This document shows, one piece after another, positions 34,370-41,630 of a DNA stretch of 41,630 nucleotides; position 1 is the stretch's first letter, and each line of letters starts with the position of its first letter. This DNA comes from Larix sibirica (Eukaryota > Streptophyta > Pinopsida > Pinales > Pinaceae), in NCBI GenBank assembly GCA_004151065.3, contig NWUY0304857972.1, positions 1-41,630 on the forward strand. The letters are read 5' to 3'. Below the pieces are notes generated by a model. It was not told where the DNA came from and did not search any database. It worked only from the letters and a program-made list of their open reading frames with translations. The position numbers and the translations under genes were made by a program.

Positions 34370-36240
34370 AGCACAGTAGTATTATTGCTCCATGCGTTTT
34401 TTGAACCTTATTAGCAAGCAGAGCAGCAGTAGGTCCCAATGAATGCCCAACCTGACCTGAATGATGGAAAAGTCCTCTCGGCTCAGGAGAAGATCACCAC
34501 CTCAAATGGACTTACCACGACGGCATCATGCGGGATTTGGACTGGTATGGGAGCTACGGACTTAGGAGATGCTCAGGAGGATACACCTATTAAGATGCAA
34601 TAAAGAATGGGTTTATTGATGTATTGATGTTCAGAACCGACTCTACAGACTACAGCAATTAAAGGTTGCTATTGTAAACGTATTCATGCGGTTCAACTTT
34701 GTTGACTAAGAAACTAGAGACTACAGAGCATAAGCTTCTTCTGTGCCGTAGCAGCTTCTTGCTGTCCCCATACCGGACTCCAACCAATGGTCTTATTATA
34801 ATTGAATCTCCGTCTTATTGGCTTCCTTCCTCTCGGCGGCTTCTGATTGTGTAATATCAGAAGGGTTTACCAACTAGGTCTTATCCTGCTGTGCAGATGT
34901 TGAAAGAATGGAGACTAGAGCTTTTTCTTTATTCGAAAGGATGTATCCATGGCGATATCATAATTAATAGATTCGTCGGATCCAAAAAGGATTACCAATA
35001 AAGAGAGATCAGGTCGAACGAAGACAGTTAGTGTCAAGAGGAAGGGTAGGCTGACACACATAATTGAAATATTTGTGGCAAGAGGTGAGGAATAAAAGTA
35101 GTCGTTATAGGAAGGGTTAAGATTGAAGGGTTCAGAGAAAGAGTCTTATTGAACAGTAGAAGAGAGTGAACTGGAGAGAAAGGAACTACTCGGAGTGGCA
35201 AGAGTAGAGGATTTATAGAGAGGATTTATAGAGAGCTTAGACTGAGTATAAATAGAGTTTATATATTGTCACCTAAGATTTTTTGTTTACTTTGGCTTGA
35301 ACTAGAATTGACACGGAATAATGCAATGAACTAGGCAACAACTAGAGGGTCTAATAGGTACTCTGAAGCTAAGAGTCGAAAATGGTTATAGAACAAACAA
35401 GGACCCAGGGAATAAATAGAAGAGACCGGGGACTAATACCAGGGGAAGTGCCTACCTACGTATTGGACTCAGTTGCTTGTTCCTATGCAGCGGTTCCTTG
35501 GCTCCTTCGGTTCGGGAAAGGTGCACTACTTACTATGAAAGCGCATATTACGAAGCCGGCTCGGCACTTAACCCCTTCGGTTCGGGTATCTTGACCCTTT
35601 AAGCGCTTATCCTTGAGCGTTATGGTTAAGAGAATAGCTCTGAGCTGTTGCGAAGGTTGACCAGCCGTCTAGCGAAGGCGTTCATCATTCATTTCATTAG
35701 GATGGATGGGTATTTATTTGGCTTGGCGCTATTCATCAATTAACAACTCAACCAGAACAACTAGGCTTAAAAACAATAACCAACTAGTCAAGGAGCAGGT
35801 TTATTGTCCACTTCATCTATTTTATATCCTTCAATATTGTTTTCACTTCCAATTCATTATGGTAGCGCCCGACTAGGTCTGAAGAAGATTGAGAAGCGGA
35901 GAAAAGATTTCATTTCATTTTCCTTGGCTTGGGAGCTGAAGTAAAGTACTCTTTAAACCGTGCTTGATGCCAAGCGATCCAATCGATCATTCCCAGGAAG
36001 GAGGTAAAAATTGATGGTTGACAATACAATAGATAGATAGCCCCCCCTGGTTTAACAGACCCGATAGCCCATCCCCACCGGGCACTTTATGCACCCACCA
36101 GAACAGAAGGTTGACACAGGGAGGTGAATAATTGAAGGGGCCAGGTTCCTGGGAGAGCTAAGTTAGCTTGGAACTGATTTAAGAAAACCTGATTTTACTT
36201 AGCTAACTTATCGCCTACCCTAAAGCAGGTAGTCCCCAGA
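34370..36240. other. Intergenic, small tandem duplication
   Basis: AGAGGATTTATAG is repeated head to tail at 35,206-35,231. CCTTCGGTTCGGG occurs near 35,505 and 35,574. The frame 35,382-35,594 (70 codons) spans the latter pair and has no recognised domain. No gene was seen. Confidence 0.4.
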
Positions 36241-36479
36241 TGAATCAATCTCTTCTGGTGGGGGACATGGTGGGCAATGAGAAAGCAAGCAAACGTTGTC
36301 AAGTTCTTTATATCCATAGCACGATGAAGAAAGCAAGAGACCTACCTACCTTCCTTCAGCAAGGAGCAAGTTGGATCAGCAGGAATTTACCTCATCACCC
36401 AACCTAACAGTGTGTATAATTCGGCCGCGTACCGTGCTGTTTTGATGTGGCATGGTTTGATGGTGACTCCGGGTATGAT

Positions 36480-36705
36480 GTGGGAACATGGGGCACGTGG
36501 CATAAAAGCAAACAGAGAGTCAATTACAAGAGTCATCGATCCACCGGTTCACAGACTGAAAAGAAGGCATTGGTTCCCAAACAGCACAGAAGTAATCCAT
36601 CGGTTCCCGAAAAGAAGTCCGTTCATAGAATCCATTACAGCACACATAGAGGCGATAAACAGAAGCCATCGGTTACCAAACTGACAAGAATCCATCAATG
36701 AACAG
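36480..36705 (+). repeat. Degenerate repeat with (AA)TCCATCGGTTCCC core; open in two frames
   Basis: The words ATTGGTTCCCAAACAGCACAG, ATCGGTTCCCGAAAAG, ATTACAGCACACA, ATCGGTTACCAAACTGAC and AATCCATC recur at 25-40 base spacing (first word abbreviated to ATTGGTTCCC). Two plus frames (36,412-36,684, 90 codons; 36,447-36,701, 84 codons) are both open, giving basic, Ser/Lys/His-rich peptides. Being open in two frames fits a repeat rather than a gene. No family is recognised. Confidence 0.45.
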
Positions 36706-36847
36706 CATGCACGAATCCATCCATGATAACCAGCACTCCCGTCCGGGGGTTCTCTCTCGGTTCTTTATTGAACGGGGGACTATCTCTCGTCGTCTGTTGG
36801 AAACTGGGGGGCCATATCCTTCCCTTCCTCTTGTCCAGTGTTTATGT

Positions 36848-36883
36848 GGGTGCGTAAGCACGCTCGACTGATAAGGAGAGGGC
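36848..36883 (+). repeat. 36-bp double-hairpin element, copy 2
   Basis: It is the same as 32,525-32,560 except for the loop base: GATA instead of TATA (36,870-36,873). The mini-hairpin GTGC-GTAA-GCAC and the arms CTCGACT/AGGAGAG are unchanged. The only difference lies in a loop, so pairing is untouched. Confidence 0.8.
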
Positions 36884-36984
36884 CTGGCTTTCTTTTCTTA
36901 ATCTGTCGGGTCTGTAGTCAGGCTCTGAAAGTCTGTCAATGGGTGGAAATGACCTTAAGGCAAAGTAATCCCGGTAAGTACTAC

Positions 36985-37083
36985 TGGCTATCGTCGTTAA
37001 TGACAATTGTATTTTGGCAATGCCCTTAAAGCAATGACAACCGGCTAGCTATGACCTTCTGCCTGTCTATGATATCGGCTATG
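36985..37083 (+). repeat. GGCTATGAC-type array, copy B
   Basis: The words GGCTATCG, GGCAATGCCC, GCAATGACAACCGGCTAGC and GCTATGACCTTCTG recur. The segment 37,048-37,082 (GCTATGACCTTCTG, then CTATGATATCGGCTAT) matches 40,720-40,752 (GCTATGACCTTCTG, then CTATGATCGGCTAT) with few changes. Confidence 0.65.
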
Positions 37084-37120
37084 TCAGGTGCTCTATATGC
37101 AGTTGGTGTAGGAACTACTA

Positions 37121-37143
37121 TTGCTCGATATACGTAAGGGAGG
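37121..37143 (+). repeat. Degenerate hairpin-like copy
   Basis: TTGCTCGA, then TATA, then CGTAAGGGAGG. The right half equals the 26,460 copy (CGTAAGGGAG), and the left half has the CTCGA of the short form, but CC is replaced by TATA so the stem is broken. Confidence 0.35.
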
Positions 37144-37661
37144 TCTATGTTTCCATCTAGGTCGAGGGTAGAAGGTCTATGTCTGGCGGATACTTCAATT
37201 ATGAATTAACATATGTAACGCCGCATCGTCATTCCTTCCTTCTGAGTAACGTATGGTTATGGGGGAACTCTTTTTTCTCGGGTATGATTGAACGTTTCCT
37301 TCTCTCCCATCTGTTGGGAACATAGGGGCCTTCTCTTTTCAGCCATTGATGGGTAACTTCTTTGTCAGTGCTGTGATTTTTCTCTCATTCGGGGTAACAT
37401 GTCTTACTCGATATGCTCGTAAGTAAACAACAAGGCTCAACTCTTTCTGGTGAACCTGTCTTTCGTTCGCGTCTGGCGTCAACATGTCTACTCGAGCTCA
37501 TATGAAACCAACTTGGCTCAATCTCTTCTGTTGGAAACATGGTAAACTCAATCTTTTCTCTTTAGAATCTATTGGACACCTCAAATCGGCTGTTCAGCTT
37601 ACCTATTTGAATTCACGGACAGCCAGATTGGATTGCGTGCTCGATGGATGAGCTGGATTAT

Positions 37662-37733
37662 ATGGCTGTGGCTGGTCTTCTTGCTTTCATGGCTGTGGCT
37701 GGTCTTCTTGCTTTCATGGCTGTGGCTGGCTTC
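37662..37733 (+). repeat. 27-bp tandem repeat, 2.7 copies
   Basis: Two identical units (37,662-37,688 and 37,689-37,715) starting ATGGCTGTGGCTGG and ending CTTGCTTTC, then a partial third unit to about 37,733. Each identical unit is 27 bp, a multiple of three, reading MAVAGLLAF. Identity between units suggests recent duplication. Confidence 0.9.
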
Positions 37734-38191
37734 GCTTGATCGAGAATGAATATACGGTTTCAAATGGAGGTAAGAAAAGGAAGACTTGCTGGAAAAATAT
37801 TAGTTAGGGTAGCAGCACTAGAACTTAGCACCTTGCCTATTTCCCTTTAGTGCATGCCCTATAAGGTATTCCTGGTTTAAGGTAGAACAAACAATCTGAT
37901 CATTCCATGGCAATAATAATCCTAGGTTGAGGGAGAAGGTAAGGAATAACCACATCCCATTCGATGCTTGTAAGGGCTAAGTCCTAACTACGTGCATTCC
38001 TGGCATAGGGCTCCAGATCTACTAGTTTGTGCGGTGAAATATAAAAAAGGAAGGGGGTTAAGCCATCCCTGACAGCTACTGTATTGTTCCTGAAGGTATA
38101 GTCAGTGGGTGATAAGTCTGATCGCGGTACTCAACTGATCTTGGTACATTATGCTGGTTTTCAGGATGAGAGTTACACCACGAGGTACATT

Positions 38192-38211
38192 TAGGGACCT
38201 GTAGGGACCTG
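38192..38211 (+). repeat. 10-bp tandem duplication
   Basis: TAGGGACCTG occurs twice head to tail. Confidence 0.85.
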
Positions 38212-38363
38212 TCAATTAAGTAAGTACGTGTTACGGATTAGGCATTTTCTGTTACACATTATGCTTATGGAGCTTTACATTTCTGGTTACACTACGATAT
38301 GGGTTGGCACAATGAAGGTGAGTTAAGCCAGTTGTGAGTCAGTCAGTCCGGGATGCCGTCGAA

Positions 38364-38419
38364 CATTAGGCCTTGTACATTAGGTCTTGTACTTTAGGTC
38401 TTGTACTTTAGGCCTGGAC
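38364..38419 (+). repeat. 14-bp tandem repeat, 4 copies
   Basis: The units ACATTAGGCCTTGT, ACATTAGGTCTTGT, ACTTTAGGTCTTGT and ACTTTAGGCCTGGA follow without gaps. It lies directly before the second copy of the AGAGCACGATCC repeat. Confidence 0.9.
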
Positions 38420-38435
38420 AAACGATAGAGGACCA

Positions 38436-38497
38436 GAGCACGATCCCTTCAAATTACGCCTTACATTGCATCTCCCATCCCCATTCTATAATACGCC
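38436..38497 (+). repeat. Dispersed repeat, copy 2 (first at 27,730)
   Basis: It starts AGAGCACGATCCCTTCA, identical to the first copy for 17 bases, and then carries ACATTGCA, a C-rich stretch and TATAATACGC. It is longer than the first copy by about 14 bases through insertions. Confidence 0.75.
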
Positions 38498-38509
38498 CGC
38501 ATGATGATT

Positions 38510-38575
38510 GATCGCTACCGCTTGCCCCCAGGATCGCTACCGCTTGCCCCCAGGATCGCTACAGCTTGCCCTAAC
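38510..38575 (+). repeat. 22-bp tandem repeat, 3 copies
   Basis: Two identical units (38,510-38,531 and 38,532-38,553) starting GATCGCTACCGCTTGCC, and a third with CAGCTTGCC and a changed end. Identity of the first two points to recent duplication. Confidence 0.9.
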
Positions 38576-38590
38576 TGGTAACTTTATTTC

Positions 38591-38636
38591 TGCTATTAGC
38601 ATGAGGCAGTTCTAGAGTACTTATCTGGGGAAATAT
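38591..38636 (+). repeat. 46-bp dispersed repeat, copy 1
   Basis: TGCTATTAGCATGAGGCA, then TTCTAGAGTACTTATC, then TGGGGAAATAT. It is nearly the same as 39,701-39,745 about 1.1 kb downstream, and a weaker copy lies at 39,444-39,491. Confidence 0.75.
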
Positions 38637-38639
38637 TTT

Positions 38640-39145
38640 AAGTATACATATTTTTTACTCTATTAGTCCAATTAAGAAAGCTAATAGACCTACCCGACTA
38701 GAGCCGGGTTAGGCAGAAACACACTATGTAGGTAGGCGAACACACCGAATTAAGATCTTAAGCACTTCGATCGGCTTTCTCTTTCCACTCGCTGGAGAAC
38801 CTCGGAACAAGAAGATAAAATCTTTCTATAGATTGGGAGCTAGATCAACAGGGAGCTAGATATATTGAGAATAAAGCTAGATAGATAGTACTTCTCTGGA
38901 CCTTTCCTTTTATACGATTCGATCCATTAGGGCGAAGCTTTCCCTATCGGGGGCACCAGGACGAGGAGAATCAGGGTCAAAAGCAATCTCCTACAAGTTT
39001 CTTTCCCCTTCTGATACCCCAGTAGATCTGGTGGTGATTGGGGCTTTGCGTGCTATACCAACTACCTTTTGGAGTGTGCGTTATCAATCGATAGGGAATA
39101 AAGCTAGGCTATTAGGATAGTTTCTACAGCAACTAACTAGACGAA
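38640..39145. other. Intergenic, nothing recognised
   Basis: The phrase GAACACACCGAAT occurs near 38,738 and again near 39,142 (ACCACACCGAAT near 39,256). Otherwise no feature was seen. Confidence 0.4.
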
Positions 39146-39153
39146 CACACCGA

Positions 39154-39672
39154 ATGCAGACGGTAACCACTTTATATCTCCTGCCGGCCACAACTGTTAT
39201 CGACGGCTCAACATCTGCTCATATAAAAGCTACTCTGAAAACATCCGATATGAACCACACCGAATCCAGACCTGCAGGTGATACGCGGGTAGTCAATTAT
39301 CCTATTAGTAACACACCAAATAATGACCTCTGGCACCTGGCTTTTTTGAACAAGCTACGCCAACCAGTATATACATTTCTGCCAATAGAACCGCCCAGTA
39401 CGTCAACCATGATAAACGCTACGCCGGAGAAGACCCAGATTCCTACTATGGTGATGGAGCAGTCATAGAGCATTTCTATTCTTGGGGATATGCTGGGGGA
39501 GAGAACCCTAAAAATGCTATTAGTTGGTACAACTCTGGAGCAGTTACGAAGGGGAGACATCTTGGGAGATAACCCTAATTACTGCTATGGTGATGAGGCA
39601 GGGAGAGCCGCTATTGAGGGAGATGCCTTTAGAGCGATACAATCCTATTTTCCAGCCTGGTTATTCCTTTAG
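39154..39672. other. Open frames on both strands, unrecognised
   Basis: The plus frame 39,154-39,468 (104 codons, Thr/Pro-rich) overlaps a minus frame 39,297-39,560 (87 codons) whose middle is hydrophobic (CSITIVGIWVFSGVAFIMV) and could be a membrane segment. A plus frame follows at 39,490-39,672. I recognise none of them. The 46-bp repeat family (39,444-39,491 and a trace near 39,580) lies inside, so part of the openness is repeat-derived. If any is real, the minus-strand membrane-like frame would be the one to test. Confidence 0.2.
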
Positions 39673-39700
39673 CTGGGTCGGCTTCACATCCCTGATTAAG

Positions 39701-39745
39701 TGCTATTAGGATGAGGCATTTATAGAGCACTTATCTGGGGAATAT
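39701..39745 (+). repeat. 46-bp dispersed repeat, copy 2
   Basis: TGCTATTAGGATGAGGCA, then TTTATAGAGCACTTATC, then TGGGGAATAT. It is followed at once by the AAC/AAT microsatellite. Confidence 0.75.
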
Positions 39746-39752
39746 GGGTTTT

Positions 39753-39785
39753 AACAATAACAATAACAATAATAATAACAATAAA
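39753..39785. repeat. (AAC/AAT)n microsatellite
   Basis: A run of AACAATAAC words, about ten trinucleotides of A-A-C or A-A-T. A slippage repeat. Confidence 0.85.
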
Positions 39786-40017
39786 GTGAGGTCATACCGT
39801 TAACCAGGCATTTCCTTCTGTTAGTTAGGCCTTGCATACCAATAGTGATAATAGAATATATATAATGAATGAATGATCTCATCTGATTCTGGTTGAAGAA
39901 GAAGATGATCTATGATTTATTTTCCACATTATGAACCTGATTCTGATTATAGAAATCCAGTTTTATATATTCATGTCCTCTCCTTATTGTATCCTTGCCG
40001 CGCGTAGTGCGTTAGGT

Positions 40018-40047
40018 AAGGAACAAAGTGACCAAAGGGAGAGGAGG
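40018..40047 (+). repeat. Partial hairpin element with left AAGG
   Basis: AAGG at 40,018, then AACAAAG, then TGACC, loop AAA, GGGAG, ending GAGG. The inner stem with the G-A/A-G mismatch is kept, but the outer arms no longer pair. It lies in an 83-codon frame (39,931-40,182) that is not recognised. Confidence 0.5.
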
Positions 40048-40249
40048 TTACCCAATATAGACGGATATCTCCAGGCAAGTAAGTTCAGGGAAGGTCCTTT
40101 AATAGCCCATACTAGACGAATGAAGATCCTCACTAACCCATACGCCTATAACGAAAGAAATGAAATGAGTGGGAAAAAGTAGGAACATAAGGAGCTATCT
40201 GTATTAAGACCGCGCTAACTCAGCTTTTTCCGTGGAGTTTTATATAATG

Positions 40250-40545
40250 CAGATTCTATGGTAGCTGCTAAGGCGTCGTAGGCAGAGGTAGCATAAGCAA
40301 GAGCTTAGAAAGAAGCCATTTATATTTCTGAAGTTTACCTAGTGAAGTGAGTAAGAATCAGAAACCATACGTGGCTTCAGTAGCATACCTAGAAGCATAT
40401 CCATAAGCGAAGGCAGGTGCATCATTAGTAAGGGCAGATCCAAATCCATACTCAGGAGCAGTTCCTGGTCCAGATTAAGCAATTGATCCCGTCGATTCAG
40501 AAGTTGATCCGGACGGGTTATTATGCCATTGATCCTGTAGACCCA
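40250..40545 (-). repeat. Codon-phased low-complexity tract, inverted relative to 15,330
   Basis: On the minus strand the sequence reads in the same triplet vocabulary, for example PGTAPEYGFGSALTN and APAFAYGYASRYATEATYGF (40,370-40,470), and is broken by stops. It is the same family as 15,330-16,760, in opposite orientation, about 0.3 kb. Confidence 0.55.
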
Positions 40546-40554
40546 GCAGCCACA

Positions 40555-40665
40555 GTCGAGTAGTCAAATAGCCAAGCAATCGAGTAGCCAAGCAGCCATC
40601 CCAGTTGATTAGCCGAGCCCAGCTGAGTATCTAAGCCAAGTCGAGTAGCGCAGTTGAGTAGCCGG
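40555..40665 (+). repeat. GAGTAGCCAAG degenerate array
   Basis: The words GAGTAGTCAAATAGCC, GAGTAGCCAAGCAGCC, GATTAGCCGAGCCCAG, GAGTATCTAAGCCAAG and GAGTAGCGCAGTTGAG follow at 12-20 base spacing. An exact 17-base word is shared in inverse with 25,546-25,562, and similar words occur near 33,093. Confidence 0.65.
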
Positions 40666-40689
40666 GGAGCAAAGCTGTGTAACCAAGCA

Positions 40690-40860
40690 AAGCTATGACC
40701 AGCTGGCTATGATCAACTGGCTATGACCTTCTGTCTATCTATGATCGGCTATAACTACCGGCTACCAGCTATGTATCAGCAATTACACCAGGCTATGACG
40801 ACTGGCTATTGGCAATGAAAACTGGTGATGACTAGCGGCGGCTATCAGCAATCAACCGAC
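40690..40860 (+). repeat. GGCTATGAC-type array, copy C
   Basis: The words GCTATGACCAGCTGGCTATG, GATCAACTGGCTATGACC, GATCGGCTATAAC and CAGGCTATGACGACTGGC follow at about 18-20 base spacing. It ends GATGACTAGCGGCGGCTATC, related to the end of copy A (28,324-28,344). This is the best-preserved of the three arrays. Confidence 0.7.
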
Positions 40861-40990
40861 AATAGTTTCAGTAGGGTCCCAAGAAGTAGTTGAAGTTCCC
40901 AAAGCTGAGGTAAGAAGCAGGAGGGCGTAGGTAAGAGGATGAGGTAGAGTAGGAAAATGAAGTTTAGGGAAAAGAAGGCGAGCGAACGAA

Positions 40991-41001
40991 CCCCCCCCCC
41001 C
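40991..41001 (+). repeat. C11 homopolymer
   Basis: Eleven C in a row, a slippage-prone tract. Base-calling length error is possible here. Confidence 0.8.
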
Positions 41002-41575
41002 TAGACCAAGAGCCAGGGGTGGAGCGAGCCCGCACCTGTATATATCCTTTCGGGCTTAAGCATTCTTTTTTCCTCCATCCATTCGTGCATTCTACGAGGT
41101 AGCCACCTCAATGCATGTTTTTTTTCTGTCGTGGTTTTCATTCTTCTTTGTGGGTTTTATGGGGGGCCGTATTTGTTTGTTTGTTTCGGTACCTTCCTTC
41201 TTTCCGGTGCGTGACCTTATTCCTTCATAATGGGGGCGTAAGCGATCAATAAACAATGAGCGTTAGCGATTAACGTATCATGAAGGATTGGCTCATATTC
41301 CCAAAAACAAGGAGGCAAGCGGAAGTGTATTAAAACGATTTCCGGGGGGGCTTATGATTGAATGGGCTGGTTGGCACTTAGATCATTCATTTGTATTTAC
41401 CTTTCAAATCCCTACTTTTAGACTGGAACTTGGACAGCGGCAGCTACCCTTCGTTGGATGGATCATCCAAACTGTCCTATTAATTAACTACTGACAGACA
41501 ATCTTGGGCAGACGAACGTGGCTTATTCTTCCTGCGTTCACCTGAGAGAGATGGTAATTTAAGAAAGCAAAGTGG
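41002..41575. other. Intergenic, one unassigned open frame
   Basis: The frame 41,288-41,494 (68 codons, plus) has mixed composition with aromatic residues (LMIEWAGWHLDHSFVFTF) and no known domain. TCCTTCAT and ATGAAGGA (about 41,220 and 41,279) flank two related words, GCGTAAGCGATCAAT and GCGTTAGCGATTAAC, giving an inverted-repeat-ended block of about 67 bp just before the frame. The relation is unknown. Confidence 0.3.
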
Positions 41576-41580
41576 AAAAG

Positions 41581-41626
41581 CTTGCTTGACCAAAGGTATA
41601 CTTGCTTGACCGAAGGGAGGGCAAGG
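41581..41626 (+). repeat. Two hairpin elements in tandem (one half, one complete)
   Basis: CTTGCTTGACC at 41,581-41,591 is followed by AAAGG and then TATA, a half copy with no right arm. CTTGCTTGACC returns at 41,601-41,611, now with loop GAA and arm GGGAGGGCAAG, and G makes AAGG at 41,623-41,626. The second copy is complete except for a left AAGG. GTGGAAAAG before the first copy resembles the left end of the 26,440 element (AAGGAAAAG). Confidence 0.75.
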
Positions 41627-41630
41627 GAGG

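Larger units (their letters stand above)
36245..37560 (+). repeat. Dispersed TCTCTTCTGTTGGAAACATGG family, four or more copies
   Basis: TCAATCTCTTCTGGTGG plus GGGACATGG (36,245-36,270) matches TCAATCTCTTCTGTTGG plus AAACATGG (37,518-37,542). Weaker copies: CGTCTGTTGGAAACTGGGGGGCC (near 36,790; words CTGTTGGAAAC and GGGGCC) and CATCTGTTGGGAACATAGGGGCC (near 37,308; same words). The copies are direct and surrounded by CTCTC-rich sequence. Confidence 0.55.

Noticed and set aside
34179-34439. 86-codon minus-strand frame as a conserved protein
   Set aside because: It overlaps a diverged dispersed repeat family and I recognise no domain.
36412-36701. Basic peptide frames as a ribosomal protein remnant
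   Set aside because: Two frames are open over the same degenerate repeat. Nothing aligned from memory to a ribosomal protein.
37662-37733. Tandem units as a CRISPR array
   Set aside because: Units are contiguous with no spacers. Plant organelles are not known to have CRISPR.

Overview
The window looks like gene-poor organellar DNA of a seed plant, most likely an intergenic stretch of a large gymnosperm-type mitochondrial genome. This assignment is an inference. No recognisable mitochondrial or plastid gene, rRNA, tRNA or intron core could be read. The longest open frame is 143 codons and stops are scattered in every frame. The identifiable protein remnants are decayed Ty3/gypsy retrotransposon pieces. 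The window also holds many short dispersed and tandem repeats, including a 30-36 bp hairpin element with AAGG ends. From memory, AAGG ends and a 36 bp length recall the Bpu elements of Cycas mitochondrial DNA, but I cannot confirm sequence identity. A heterochromatic nuclear segment of a conifer is the main alternative.

Layout. Positions 1-3,940 hold low-complexity, T/C-rich and degenerate repeat sequence with no convincing gene. A 35-bp diverged minisatellite lies at 3,951-4,070, and three abutting perfect palindromes lie at 4,959-4,995. A Ty3/gypsy protease remnant (minus strand) lies at about 8,835-9,170. A stretch at about 11,240-12,545 has the look of a nuclear LTR or leader and carries two hairpin elements. 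From 15,330 to 16,760 there is a 1.4-kb codon-phased low-complexity tract spelling Gly/Ala/Ser/Thr/Tyr-rich peptide. A related tract lies inverted at 40,250-40,545. At 19,970-21,415 there is a collinear but stop-riddled gypsy gag (plus), and at 22,200-23,350 an RNase H-integrase remnant (minus). From 27,500 to the end the sequence is dominated by diverged tandem and dispersed repeats with units of 10 to about 60 bp. Several of these families are shared between 27-29 kb, 36-38 kb and 40-41 kb.

No pathway or operon can be reconstructed. The most interesting coherent signal is the hairpin family. Copies on both strands keep a stem with a tandem G-A/A-G mismatch at the same position, while the closing pair (C-G or T-A), the outer stem and the loop vary in a way that preserves pairing. 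One copy (26,440-26,475) is exactly 36 bp, has AAGG at both ends and is flanked by an imperfect 17-bp direct repeat, as a short mobile element would be. The gag remnant shows that transitions (C to T or G to A) caused many of the recognisable losses, which suggests decay under DNA methylation in the nucleus before transfer.
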